This document shows, piece after piece, positions 46,376-56,931 of a stretch of 64,000 bases of DNA. Origin of the DNA: Flaccisagitta enflata (taxonomy: Eukaryota; Chaetognatha; Sagittoidea; Aphragmophora); assembly GCA_965153355.1 (NCBI GenBank), contig OZ231127.1, positions 14,260,001 through 14,324,000 on the forward strand, given 5' to 3'. The translations under genes and the position numbers were made by a program. Under the pieces are notes generated by a model. It made no database searches. It worked only from the letters and a program-made list of their open reading frames with translations, and was not told the origin of the DNA. Positions within the stretch are counted from its first letter, which is position 1. Every line of letters starts with the position of its first letter.

Positions 46376-46902
46376 CAGTCAGTGGACAAAACAAAATAGG
46401 TAGAGAGCTCACTCTGTTGGCTTTAATCCAACCTACTGTTATCAAATAGTAGGCTGTAAACAACAACTGGTTGTTAAAATTACAGCCGGCTGTCATGCTA
46501 CAAAGTTGGCAAAAATCCAACTTTCACCAAATAGAATGAGACCTGCAAATTCATAATTCTGGTGAAATTCTGACAAGTTTGATATGTCACAACATATACT
46601 TTTATATGAAAATAGAAATTTTTTATCAATGTTTAATAAAGTTGAAATACAATGTTAAAAGATTATTTCATATAAAAAGTGTTAAGTGTAACATATCAAA
46701 CTTCTCAGGATTTCATCAGGATTATGAATATGCTAGTCACGTTCTATTCTATTAAGGTTGGATTTTTGCCAATGTTGTAAGATGACAGCCGGCTGTAATT
46801 TTCACAACCAGTTGTTGTTTACAGCCTGCTGTTTAATAACAGTAGGTTGGATCAAAGCCAACAGAGTGAGCTCTCTACCTATCTTGTTTTGTCCACTGAC
46901 TG
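46376..46902. mobile_element. Long-palindrome element T5
   Basis: Ends CAGTCAGTGGACAAAACAAA and mirrored TTGTTTTGTCCACTGACTG. Inverted arms extend about 150 bp or more (TAGGTAGAGAGCTCACTCTG, CAACCTACTGTTAT, ACAGCCGGCTGT and so on) round a central AT-rich stretch. Flanked by TTTA on both sides (46372-46375, 46903-46906), suggesting a 4-bp target duplication. Non-coding. Confidence 0.78.
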
Positions 46903-47037
46903 TTTATTGAAACCAAATTTGCATTTTTGAGAAAAAAAATATAGCCAAGTGTGAAAGAAATTAGTGGATATGATGAAAAGATTGATTGATTGATTGATAA
47001 ATAGATAAATAGATTGATGACAATAAAACTGATGGCC

Positions 47038-47069
47038 ATGATGATGATTATTTTGACTGATGATGATAG

Positions 47070-47100
<31 letters not shown>

Positions 47101-47135
47101 GATGTTGAAAATGATGATGATGATGATGATGAAAG

Positions 47136-47194
<59 letters not shown>

Positions 47195-47197
47195 CAG
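47038..47197. repeat. (GAT)n microsatellite
   Basis: About 155 bp of ATG/GAT triplets about 80 bp upstream of the channel gene's first ATG. Confidence 0.93.
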
Positions 47198-47273
47198 AGA
47201 TGGAGGAGGAGATGGGTGCTAATATTCATGACGCCAATTTCTCTATTTTTTTCATCATAGAAATATTGTTACC

Positions 47274-47480
47274 ATGACATTTACTCAAGCCTTTAAAGAT
47301 TTTGTGTCCAATGTTTCAACTCCTGGCCTACAACGGATTTTCTATCCTGTGAGTTCCTTACCAACTTCAAGAGTACTTCGTGGGATTTGGTTGATTGTTT
47401 GGTTGTCAGCGGCTGTCATCATGACGCTTCAAATAAGGGAAGTTATCAATGACTACAACGAGAGGAAAACTGTCTCTAAG
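47274..47480 (+). CDS. Channel exon 1 (N-terminus, TM1)
   Basis: 69 codons ending KTVSK, phase 0, donor GTAATA. Includes cytosolic VSNVSTPGLQRIF and TM1. Confidence 0.8.
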
Positions 47481-50400
47481 GTAATAAATCCTGAGTTATG
47501 TTGGAAGGTCCAATGCACACCGATACTTCCGAGAATAATCACGGCTGCTCATGTCTATCCCTCGATGGGAAATGTTGCGTTACCTACTATAAAGGATATG
47601 TCACTTCTATTTGGAACTAGACAAGACTAGACTAGACTAGACTAAACCAAGAAAAAAAAAAGATGTCTTTCCAGGTTTCGGTTGAACAGCGCGATTCTGT
47701 GGCGTTCCCCGAAGTGACCGTATGCGTAGCCAGCGGCCTCCACCAGAGGAGAGTTAAACAGTGGCTCCTTCTTTGTCACAAACTCTTCGATATGCAACTA
47801 AGGAGAAAGTGTCACGAAGCCCGAGATCTTTATCAACTACTCGGTCGTCCTGAAGAAGTTGATAGTCTGATTGATAGAGATGACTACAATTGCCAAGTAG
47901 AGAACTTCAATGAAGATGAATATCCACTAATTGCACTCGAAACATGCCGTAGAGATTACTTCGAAAATTGGCTAAGCCCTTATTTGTCTAGGCATTTCCC
48001 AAAGGTGGCGAAACATTTGAGTCACAGTTGGAGTGAAGTAGTGGAAGGAATGAGATTCAATCACAAACAAATCAGCAAGACTGAATTGAAGAAACTGTGG
48101 CCATTCAAGTTCCACATGGCGAGGAGGGCCGATAAAGTATCTCCAGGCAGTGGCAATTGTTATTCATTTAATAGAGATGATGATAACTTTCAAAAAGTGC
48201 CGTTTATGATGGGAGGCCTTATGATCTCATTGAAGAACAGAAAGACGATGCTGAACGAGAGACATTCTTCTTGTTTGGGATCACATAGTTGTGGCAAATA
48301 TTGGGTCCTAATACATGCCCCAGGAACCATGCCCACAACAAGTAAGCATAAAAACACTTAGTATTCAAAAATGTTTTGAGTCGCGTGCTAAGCGAATCTT
48401 TACCCCGCTATGTCTCTCTGTCAGTCCTTTGGTCGGTCAGTTGCTCCTCTTTTTTTTTTTTTTAGCGTTTATAAGCTTTTTGAGATCACCGCTCCTGTCC
48501 AAGCCTTAGTGACTTTCTCCATCACTGCCCCTGCCCACCCGCACGCGACTGGGGTAGCCGTGTATCCGGCCTTGTTTTTTAAGAACTTTGGTAATACCAA
48601 ACTTTGATACTATCTTGGTCAAATTAAGAGTCCTCGCAATTGAATTTAGTTCCTATTCCTTGAATATTGATCAGAAAATCTGTTTTTTTATTACAGAAGT
48701 TTTTTTTAGCGTATTTTGGCACTAGATATTGCTTGTACTATCTTGCTAATAAGTATATCACCATCTGAAAAGAAGCATCAACTTTAGAAAAGTGCTGTTT
48801 CTGAACACGGAAAGCTACATTTGCCAGATTGGTCATATTTTAAAGAGTTTAAACAAATATTTGAAATGAGACCGATCTGGTAATCATAACTTTATTTATT
48901 TAGGAGCAACACTCCTCCATGGTTGATGCTTCATTTCAAATGGTGATATACTTATTAGCAAGATAATATAGTGATTGTTGTACATAGTCTCATATAGCAG
49001 CGTCACTGATAAGCATGTAACAGGTTTCTCATCTCTTTTATCTGTTTTTGCCACTTTGGTTTCATGGTGTGGCTTGTATTGATTTTGTTGTAAAATCTAA
49101 ACGATTTGAGCAAATAATCTCTGCTTGGTGGCAAATTAAAGCTCTTTTGAAGCTCTGTACATCGGTCACCAATTTTCTCATGTTTCTTTAATTTCTTTGT
49201 ATAGAAAATATCCAAATGAAGCTGCTGGATTTTCAAAAATGGAAATCAATGATTTTTACCTTAGAGATCAAATCAAATCCTTTTACTCTTTCTGCTGTGA
49301 AATCTAAACGAATTGAGCTACAGAGGTCTGCATGGTGGCATTAGATCGCATTTTCGCAGAGCTTTCTAATGGTCACCAATTTCTATATGTTTTTTTTTGA
49401 ATAATCTGGCCACAATGTAAAAAAACATGCCGGACTGTTAATTTGACCAAGATAGTATTGGTTCACTGAGCTCCGTGCGGGTTAGGTCTATGATGTGGTT
49501 GGTCCATCTACTGGTTGGTTATTGGTTAATCAATTTCTTTTTATTATTGCCGACAGCGATACCCGTTGCCACAGCTACTTCTACGGCTATAACCTACCAT
49601 CTGGAAGAAAGAATCAATTTGAAGCCCCCATACGGAGAGTGCAACTCGACAATGCCTCGGGAAATTACGGAAAAATATCCTCAATTCAAAGATTACAATT
49701 ACAGTATCGAAGCCTGCCTCGCTTTCAAATATAATTTCAACTTACCAATATGTCCGGTAGATCCTAGAGATCAAATCGACGGTTTTTGTGATGGAGCTAA
49801 AGATTCTCAAGGGCGAGAAATTCTGAAAATCAATCCTATTCTTTGCAAACCAGAATGCCATCAACGGATATTCACGATTACAACCGCGTAAGTTTGAAAG
49901 AATGCAGAAGGGACTGTTTAGAGTTAAGAATTGCTAAATAAATGCGGAACACTAAATATTCAAAAAATTGTCTTCTATCCATCCGTACAAAAGTCACACC
50001 GTTAGTTTTGCTCAGTGTATCGTACCCAACCCAGTTTTCTCTGATCTATGAATTGGACAACATTAAAAAAAACTAGTCATCCAAGGATCGCACATGGTCA
50101 GCGGTACCCGATGCCCTGCTTGGAGTGATAAGCTAAAGAAGTGAAGTGAGAGCAGGGCAGCGGCCCCAAAGGGCCAATGTCCTGTAGGACACAGGGGTAA
50201 ATTTCCATATGTCCTGAGCAATTGTTCATAATATTCAATGGGAACTTTGCATATTTTCAATTTCTTATCAATTTGCCATATTATTCAATAAGAATCTAAC
50301 ATTATTTTCAGTTCTTATAAATTTTCCATATTATTCAATGGGAATCAAGCATTTTTTTCAGGCCTGTATATTGTTCCGTGTAAATTGTTCCGTATAAATA

Positions 50401-52223
50401 ATCAAAGGGTTTAGAGAAAAGGAAGGAAAAGGAAGGAGGAAAAAAGAGAAAAAAGAGAAAAATTGGGGAAAATATAACTTTTGGCAGTAAAAAATCATAA
50501 AACATGATAAGTTAAACACAATTTAACACTATTTAAACCTTAAACACCCAGTTTTAGTGGTTTATGGGGAAGAAAAACATTGATTTGGTAACGTGACGCG
50601 ATGCGTCGCGGGGAAGAAAATCAAAGGCAGGGGGGGGGAAATAATCAAAGGTTATGGAATTATATACACCCCTGATTTTTTTTGGTTAATTTTCCATGTT
50701 ATTCAATAGGAAGTTTGCATTTTGTCAATTTTCCATGTTATTCAATGAGAATTTGAGGCTTGAGAAACTTTGGGGCAGGGGGGGGACGGACGTATCAATG
50801 TATGGAAATTCACCCCTAAGTCCTACAGGACATAGGCCCTTTGGGGCCGCTGCCCAAAAAGGACAAGAGCCTTAGGAGGTCTTACTGGTGTTAAATCCGG
50901 ATAGACAGTTAAAAACGTATGAGCCTTAGCTAAGAGTTGATTTTAAAAAAAGAACCTTGAGCCTCACAATACGGAGTGTATGTTACAATATCCGATTTTC
51001 TCCTATGTACTGTACGTCTCACAACCCAGTTTTCACCGATACAGACTTAGGTTGTGCAGACTCAGGTCATACCTCATGAAAAATTGACAAGAAATTTCAA
51101 AAATGCAAAATTCTCATTTGATAACATACGAAACCGGCAAAAAATTAAAACAATTAAAATGCGGATATCAACATTACATATAAATTTGACAAAAAACATT
51201 AAAAGGTAAAATTCCCGAGCAATAGTACCATGGAAAGTTCACAGAAGTGTAGAAATACAAAATTGCCATTAAATATTATAGAAAATTGAAAAAAATGCAA
51301 AAATGGGAAATTCATTGAAAAACATGGAAAATTGACAAACAAGTGACACGGGTTCATAAAATCGTTGCAGACGGGTGGGCAGGGGCATCCAACCCCCATC
51401 CACACCCCGAGAACCCCCCTTCACCACACATACCCAACAAGTCATCCAAGGACATGGTCAGCGGTACCAGATGCCTTGCTTGGAGTGTTGAGGTGATGAC
51501 GTGTGGTGAGATGTTTGGCTCATGCGTGACAGATGGACAGACCTACAGATGGAGAGACAAAGCCCCTTATAGAGTTGCATACCTGCAAATAAAAATGGAA
51601 AAATGTAAAATCCACATTCAATAGCATAAAACATGGAAAATAGACCAAAAATTAAAATTTTGTACAGGCCTTGAATGAGACAAAGCCCTGAGTATGGGGA
51701 AGGAGGAACGGACAAATGGACAGAGAGATGGACAGACACAGATGTACGGACACATTCCCCTGTGTTCTACAGGACTTTATCTCCTTCGGGGCCGCTGCCC
51801 AAAAAGTGCAATGCAATGAAAACAAGGCCGGATACACGGCAATCCAGTCGCGGACGGTTGGGCAGGAGCAATGATGCGAAACCACTCGGAATTCAAAAAT
51901 GTGACCGACCTACCGACGTACCGACCTACCGACTGACACGGCAAGGTGTGTGTTGTATCTCTAGGGAATTGGGAGATGAAGATGGAATTGTCAGCTTCGA
52001 AGTACACAACAACCTACTGGAGACAAAGACAACGGAGCAAGTACAAGCCGTCTCATTTGAGCAAGTCATCGGAAATGCTGGCGGCCTCTTCGGCCTTTGG
52101 TTAGGCGCCTCCGTCCTCACCATCATGGAAGTCTTTGAATTTGTTACAGATTCATTTTACTGCTTTCTATATTGGGCTAAAAAACGGCTGCGAAAAGTGT
52201 CATGTGCGAGAAAAGGAGTCTAG
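47274..52223 (+). CDS. DEG/ENaC-family sodium channel, four exons
   Basis: Exons 47274-47480, 47675-48341, 49557-49887, 51965-52223. All introns are GT..AG and the phases join cleanly (0, 1, 2), giving 487 aa with no internal stop. Membrane segment 1 is about residues 38-56 (IWLIVWLSAAVIM core). FPEVTVC at 80-86 matches the post-TM1 FPAVTxC motif. INLKPPYGEC at about 311-320 matches the L..PYG.C palm motif. ELGDEDGIVSFEV and QAVSFEQVIGNAGGLFGLWL lead into TM2 with the GAS selectivity filter (449-451), then LTIMEVFEF. Known: DEG/ENaC/ASIC proteins form trimeric amiloride-sensitive Na+ channels gated by acid, peptides or force; ligand unknown here. Odd: the N-terminal His-Gly gating motif is replaced by Pro-Gly (STPGL). 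Short for the family (about 500-600 aa). An upstream exon is possible because an AG lies 13 nt before the ATG. Confidence 0.87.
47675..48341 (+). CDS. Channel exon 2 (extracellular domain)
   Basis: 222 codons plus 1 nt, acceptor TCTTTCCAG, donor GTAAGC. From VSVEQRDSVAFPEVTVC to YWVLIHAPGTMPTT. Confidence 0.85.
48374..48576 (-). mobile_element. Family A element (copy 16), channel intron 2
   Basis: Minus strand: AACAAGGCCGGATACACGGC, 5' word GTCGCGTGC, GGGTGGGCAGGGGCAG, weak core, degenerate 3' hairpin (ATTCGCTTAGCACGCGAC). Begins 33 bp after the exon 2 donor. Confidence 0.75.
48608..49457. mobile_element. TIR element T6 with nested palindrome, channel intron 2
   Basis: Outer ends TACTATCTTGGTCAAATTAA and TTAATTTGACCAAGATAGTA. 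Inside, 48737-48966 is a second palindrome with arms CTTGCTAATAAGTATATCAC / GTGATATACTTATTAGCAAG. Similar internal pieces recur at 61.8-61.95 kb. Confidence 0.75.
49557..49887 (+). CDS. Channel exon 3 (palm, Cys-rich)
   Basis: 331 nt, acceptor TTGCCGACAG, donor GTAAGT. Holds LEERINLKPPYGECNS and paired Cys including CKPEC. Confidence 0.85.
50072..50861 (+). mobile_element. Family B element (B7), channel intron 3
   Basis: AGTCATCCAAGGATCGCACA, GGTCAGCGGTACCCGATGCC, GCAGGGCAGCGGCCCCAAAG, GTCCTGTAGGACACAGGGGT; ends GGAAATTCACCCCTAAGTCC, GGCCCTTTGGGGCCGCTGCC and CAAAAA. The core differs from other copies: AT-rich units around CCATATTATTCAATGGGAA. Confidence 0.75.
51338..51595 (+). mobile_element. 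Family A element (copy 17), channel intron 3
   Basis: AACAAGTGACACGGGTTCAT, 5' word TTGCAGAC, GGGTGGGCAGGGGCATCC, then 3' CCTTATAGAGTTGCATACCT and GCAAATAAAAA. Both ends carry the variant TTGCAG / CTGCAA instead of TTGCGG / CCGCAA. The 5' end of family B copy B8 (51441 onward) lies inside it. Confidence 0.68.
51441..51806 (+). mobile_element. Family B element (B8), interleaved with copy 17
   Basis: 5' GTCATCCAAGGACATGGTCA and GCGGTACCAGATGCCTTGCT; 3' CCCCTGTGTTCTACAGGACT and GGGGCCGCTGCCCAAAAAG. The usual 20-mer core is absent; the middle includes family A 3' sequence, so the two are overlapped or recombined. Confidence 0.55.
51821..51945 (+). mobile_element. Family A element (copy 18), abutting channel exon 4 acceptor
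   Basis: AACAAGGCCGGATACACGGC, 5' word GTCGCGGAC, GGGCAGGAGCAATGATG, core CCGACCTACCGACGTACC. The hairpin end is lost and the splice acceptor begins within about 20 bp. Confidence 0.7.
51965..52223 (+). CDS. Channel exon 4 (TM2, C-terminus)
   Basis: 259 nt, acceptor GTATCTCTAG directly after family A copy 18. Contains the pre-TM2 segment, the GAS filter, TM2 and a short basic cytosolic tail ending at TAG. Confidence 0.87.
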
Positions 52224-52298
52224 CTAAGACGACAAGGGGCTAGGTGAGTAGAATATTGTCAATTTTGTCCATAGAGAAAAGGTTAATACAAAGTGTAA

Positions 52299-52562
52299 AC
52301 CCCCAAAAAACTGTAGCACCCCCTAACCAATTGGAGTAAAGAAAGAATGTTTATGTCAATGCAAGCTGTGCCATCAAAAAGTGTCAAAATAATCATATTT
52401 GGAAAATTCATAAGTTACAGGATTTAGCACTAAGACTTGAGACTGGAATTCCAATTGCAAAATCGCTTTGGTGGCGTCGCCTGTACAGTGCTTAAACTTG
52501 CAACCCAAAACAAACAATTGCTGTATTTTGATCTGTAAGGGGGTGCTACAGTTTTCGGGGTG
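52299..52562. mobile_element. Small MITE T12b after the channel stop
   Basis: Ends ACCCCCAAAAAACTGTAGCA then CCCCCT, mirrored by AGGGGGTGCTACAGTTTTCG then GGGT. About 260 bp, non-coding, 75 bp past the channel stop, so likely in its 3' UTR or flank. Confidence 0.68.
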
Positions 52563-52859
52563 TTCATAGCTTGTATCGCCCCTTCTTCTGTACACAAGTT
52601 AACTGGGACAAAAATATCACTCACAAAGCTAAATGGATAGAGGCCAGAGGGACTGCTAAGGTGAACCAGATTAGATTTAGCTTCGGAGTTTTTGCATGGT
52701 ATCCACTATGAATGACATTTACTCGATGTAAGTTCATCCTCAACCAGAGGACGTATTAATATGTATTGCAGGAAGTCTTGTTTGCATTCCGGTAATCCGA
52801 CTCCTTTATCAACATAAAGTCTCCTAGAAGTTGCCTCACATTCATGAAAACTGGTCAAT

Positions 52860-53021
52860 GCCTGTAATCGGTTGCGGGAAGACAGGAGCAGTGATGCAGA
52901 AGCTATTTTTTGTCATCAGCCATGTGCGTTGATGCATAGATCCAAGAGAAAACTTAGTGTGATGGAAGTATCGACCATCTGACCTACATAGCGGGTCATA
53001 GAATCGCGTGTGCGAAATTAA
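52860..53021 (+). mobile_element. Family A element (copy 19), degenerate
   Basis: GGTTGCGGGAAGACAGGAGC near the 5' side; 3' end CATAGCGGGTCATAGAATCG, then CGTGTGCGAAATTAAAAAG. Confidence 0.45.
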
Positions 53022-53902
53022 AAAGATTGTGTTTCAAAAACTAAACAGGAAGGAAATCAGACTCGGATCTCATCAGCATGCATTAAAAGAAAGGTGCAAC
53101 ATGCAAAAAATACAAATAATACGCGAATCGTTTATAACGCTAGATTTTTCACCATCTTAGACCTGAGTCTGCTCACAACACCAAGTCATTTAATAACAAT
53201 GAAATAACAATAAAAAAAAAGGAAAAAAAAAACAAGCAAGGAGAAAGATATTACACCAACCATTATTATTGAGTTAAAATCTAAAATTTATTCTCTACTC
53301 GAGCCCTCAGATCAAACTTAGTTCGAAATTTTGAATCAAGTCAAGCATAATTCTTTTAAAAATCAAAAACCTCGTTTTCTTTTTTATGATCTAAGCGGTA
53401 AAAAATCAAAAAACTCGCGGCGATTGGCAAGAATTTATAATTTGCATGTGATCCAAAAACGCGGGGCTTAAAAAGAGATTTGTAAGGCGTCGTTCAGTCT
53501 GCATTTCATTTCTCCCTTATTTGGTATTCCTTTTGTTATGGATCGTTTATAAGCTACACTCTTTCTATTTCGATTGCGGCGCTTTAAAGGCGGATATATC
53601 TATTCAGATCTATTCAGCCTTCTTTTCATTTCAGGCTGGATCATGACTTTTGTGGGTGTTGTCTGACGTGGAATATAAACGAGGAGAATGGAAGAGTTAC
53701 AAATTTTATGACAAAGTGAAAAAGGTTAGCACATGCGTCCGACTAAACTGGAACGACTCGGTACCCGTCTACAAAAACAAGCCCATGATATGGGCAAAAG
53801 TTACGGACGCAGGGAAAGTATTACAGTCCTACAAAACTTCAATGCAACAGTATTTCAAATCTACATCCCATACAATGACCTGAATCACTATAAAAAGACA
53901 AA

Positions 53903-54084
53903 AACAAGGCCGGATACACGGCCAATACCAGTCGCGGATGGGTGGGCAGGGGCGGAAATGCTGGTTTTTCCACTTTTCGACTCGTGCTCACCAACGGACC
54001 AACGGACCAACCGACCAACCGACGGATGGATGGACGGACGGACGGACAAAGCCTCTTATAGAGTCGCTCGTCCGCGACTAAAAA
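53903..54084 (+). mobile_element. Family A element (copy 20)
   Basis: AACAAGGCCGGATACACGGC, 5' word GTCGCGGAT, GGGTGGGCAGGGGCGG, GGACCAACGGACC core, CCTCTTATAGAGTCGC, hairpin GTCGCTCGTCCGCGAC and TAAAAAG. A second, degenerate GGAC/GGAT-rich copy follows to about 54235. Confidence 0.8.
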
Positions 54085-54697
54085 GACGAAATTTTAAGAA
54101 TATTCCGGACGGAGGGACGGAGGGATGGACGGAGGAATGGATGGATGGATGGAGGGATGGGATGGAGGGACAAATGGATGGACAGACAGACAGACCAACA
54201 TAGTAAAGTGTTGAGTCGTGTGCCCGGGGGTAACATTTTCTATTGACCATGAGGGACGCTACTGGTTAATAAATATCAAATCTTGAGATGATTTATAAAT
54301 CACAAGTCGTTTCCTTTCCATCATAGTTACCAATGGTGTGACCCTCGGGTGTGTCAATTTGCAAAACATTAATCCCTGAGAGTATAACGCTAGGGCATCT
54401 TGGGGTTACTCATTTAAATGCCTTCAACGTTTTTCTTTTTTCAATTTTCGGTCATCTTTTGTTTTTCTAAAATCCCGGTTTTGGCCTTAATTTGCATAAC
54501 GTTGTAATCACGTTTTGGACTTTTTGTCCTTTGCCTTGTATGGTGGGGCATTCAAATTACTTCTAAATGCTGCTATCCTCTTTAAAGCTTCACAGAAAAG
54601 TGCCTGGGTTAATCATATCAACTTCAATGAAATAGTAAAATGGTCTTTTTTGGTTAATGAATTTGTTTCTTGGCGAACGAGAGTGCAAACATTGCAT

Positions 54698-55280
54698 TAC
54701 AGTATGTTCATTCTCAAATAAAACGAAAGATGACGGCATAAATCCAAAACGAATTGCGATAATCAAATTCCGAAAAAAAGTTCCTGAAAGAGTATGTTCT
54801 GGCATTTATTTGTGCAAAATCTTAGCCTTTGGGGTCAAATAGTTTAGCTTCAATCTGCATTTGAAGATAAAACATGAATTGTTACTTGTTACTATTTCCC
54901 ACTGGAGACAAAAGATGAAATTTTTAAATTTTGCTATTTTTTCAACAAAAATAGTAATTCTTTATCTCAACAGGCAATGTATATGGTATTTTTGATAGCA
55001 GTTAAGGTTTTTCTTGCTTACTGGTTCAAATTAACTAAAAAATCTCAAAAAACAATTTTTTTTTACTGAAAATAGAAGAAAATTAAGTGATATTGTGATT
55101 TTTACAATTTTGCTTTAAATGCGGATTGAAGCTAGACTAATTGAGATCTAAGGCTAAGATTTGGCACAAACAATTGCCAGACCATACTCTTTCAGGAACT
55201 TTTTTCAAAATTTGATTAACTCGATTCATTTAGGATTTATGCCGTCATATTTCGTTTCATTTGAGAATAAACATACTGTA
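54698..55280. mobile_element. TIR element T7 (CAGTATG ends), inside the RT remnant
   Basis: Ends TACAGTATGTTCATTCTCAA and mirrored TTGAGAATAAACATACTGTA, arms continuing (GACGGCATAAATCC, AAAGTTCCTGAAAGAGTATG, GATTGAAGCTA) for about 170 bp. TA flanks. Tc1/mariner-like, no transposase. Confidence 0.78.
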
Positions 55281-55443
55281 GATTTCAATCGCGAAAAAAA
55301 AACGGTTGCCGAATGAATTTTGGAAAAAGAAAAACAGTGATCGTTCTAAAATCAATAGCCCCATCTTGCGTCAGCGTTATGGTCTCAAATTCAGTCAAAA
55401 ACCGATATAATCGCCTTCTCAAACGATCTCATGGAAATCAGGT

Positions 55444-56055
55444 GTCAAATTTTTAGGTGTAAATCTCGAAAATAATTGGAAATGGTCGACACACATTGAC
55501 TACTTGATTAGTAACAATTATCCAAAAGTGTGTGCTATTGCGAGACTGAATAGAAGAATTGGCCACAGTGACCGTGCTATGATATCAAACGTTTTTAATT
55601 CTTTAATCATGTCTACTTTTGAATACTCTTGTATTGCATTCCTCAATATGCCAAATTCAGAATGGGCTAGAGTGGAAAGTTTTTTGACGAGATCATTGAA
55701 ACAGATTTTTAGGTGCGACAAAGCACCTCTATAACTGGCTCTGTCCGTCTGTCTGTCTGTTGGTCGGTAACGCATTCGTTCGACGATCCACACGTCGCAC
55801 CTTATTGGCCTACTTGGCCTTGTTGATTTGCCTCTTCATATGAGTTCTGAAACTGCGCGCGCGCGGGGAATTTTCATGGCTGAGACTTTTAGAGAGAGAC
55901 TGGAAAGATTCGCTGCCAGACGATCGGTTAAAATGTTCAATGATTCACCTTTAACGAGAGATCCTGTTGCAAATTATGGCTTGTACGCTGATTTGAATGG
56001 CAAAGACACGATTTTAGACAGACTTGTTGCGCTTAGTGGATTGACGGAAATTTAA
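55444..56055 (+). pseudogene. Reverse transcriptase C-terminal fragment, interrupted
   Basis: Frame reads FLGVNLENNWKWSTHIDYLI (RT FLGV.LD..L.W..HI), then ARLNRRIGH, MSTFEYSCIAFLN (family: RP.LEYG..VW) and a helix up to base 55710. After a 114-bp insertion the same frame resumes DLPLHMSSETARARGI (family: LGLP..T) and stops at 56053-56055. Upstream of T7 and just after it, FVSWRT- and LDFNREKKT-like pieces fit the RT region preceding FLGV but are out of frame. Dead copy. Confidence 0.75.
55711..55824 (-). mobile_element. Family A element (copy 21), 114 bp, inside RT frame
   Basis: Minus strand: AACAAGGCCAAGTAGGCCAA, 5' word AGGTGCGAC, short GACAGACGGAC core, TTATAGAGGTGC, hairpin GGTGCTTTGTCGCACC, then TAAAAA shared with the host T-run. 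Its length is a multiple of three and its removal restores the RT frame exactly, which fixes the element borders to within the A/T run. Confidence 0.82.
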
Positions 56056-56931
56056 GATTGCTACCTGTGCCACTTTCATATTGATCATAGCTGCGTGAAA
56101 ATGAGTTAAGCTTAAAAAAAAAGTAATGTTTCGGCCTGCTCCTTGTACTGATCACTTTATAACGATTTTGTTTGTGCTTTTCAATCCATCGTTCCCCCCC
56201 CCCCCCCCATCACCGATTGTCTTTATGCTAATATGGTGATCTTTTGGTTCTAATTATCTTGCCGCGATGACGAAGGGTACTCACTAAGCTGACGAGACTA
56301 ACCTTTTTATTAGCTGTAGAAAATATTGAACAATGCTTTTACAATGTCAAATTGTATTTTTTTCCCTAAATCATTCTTATCGAATCATACCAATTGTCCT
56401 ATATTAATGCGTACACATGGTCATTAGCTAGTCTTATGAATTGAATCTGTATTTTGGCACTTCAAATGTTTTTACGCGCTTCTCCCCATTCTCATAAGAT
56501 GAAGACCCACCGTTCTTCTATTTTTAGCTCAAGCACTAAATGCAATCGGGGCATTACGATTAATTGACCGTGTTTTTATCCTTGTAATTAGGCCATTGTG
56601 TAGTACGACTACTCCTGTGAGTAGCCATTCGCTGGTGTGTAGAATTACCTCTTAAGGTGCCCGTAAGGCGCCCGAGGGTGTTGTTAATAAATTCATTTCA
56701 TTTCATTTCATTTCATTTCATTTCATTTCATTTCATTTCATTTCATTTCATTTCATTTCATTTCATTCATTTCATTTCATTTCATTTCAGTCATCACCCG
56801 TATTTGACTCACCTGAGTGTGACCCGTTTTAAGCCTGGTGACCAACAAAAATTAGTGATAAAAAGATGAAAGAGTAATTATGGAGCTAACAATACAAGAA
56901 AAAGAATTCGGGAATCTGCCATACACCTTTT

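Larger units (their letters stand above)
54515..56790 (+). mobile_element. Non-LTR retrotransposon, 5'-truncated and invaded
   Basis: Reverse transcriptase remnant (below), about 630 bp of 3' UTR, and a terminal (TTTCA)n tail at 56690-56789 preceded by GTTAATAAATTCA. Known: several non-LTR clades end in short tandem repeats instead of poly-A. Two later insertions split it: T7 (54698-55280) and family A copy 21 (55711-55824). The clade cannot be fixed from this fragment; a CR1/jockey-like group is plausible. Confidence 0.72.

Noticed and set aside
50072-50130. TGGTCAGCGGTACC in family B as a tRNA-type box A (SINE head)
   Set aside because: There is no matching box B (GGTTCRANNCC) at the right distance and the motif is part of inverted flanks.
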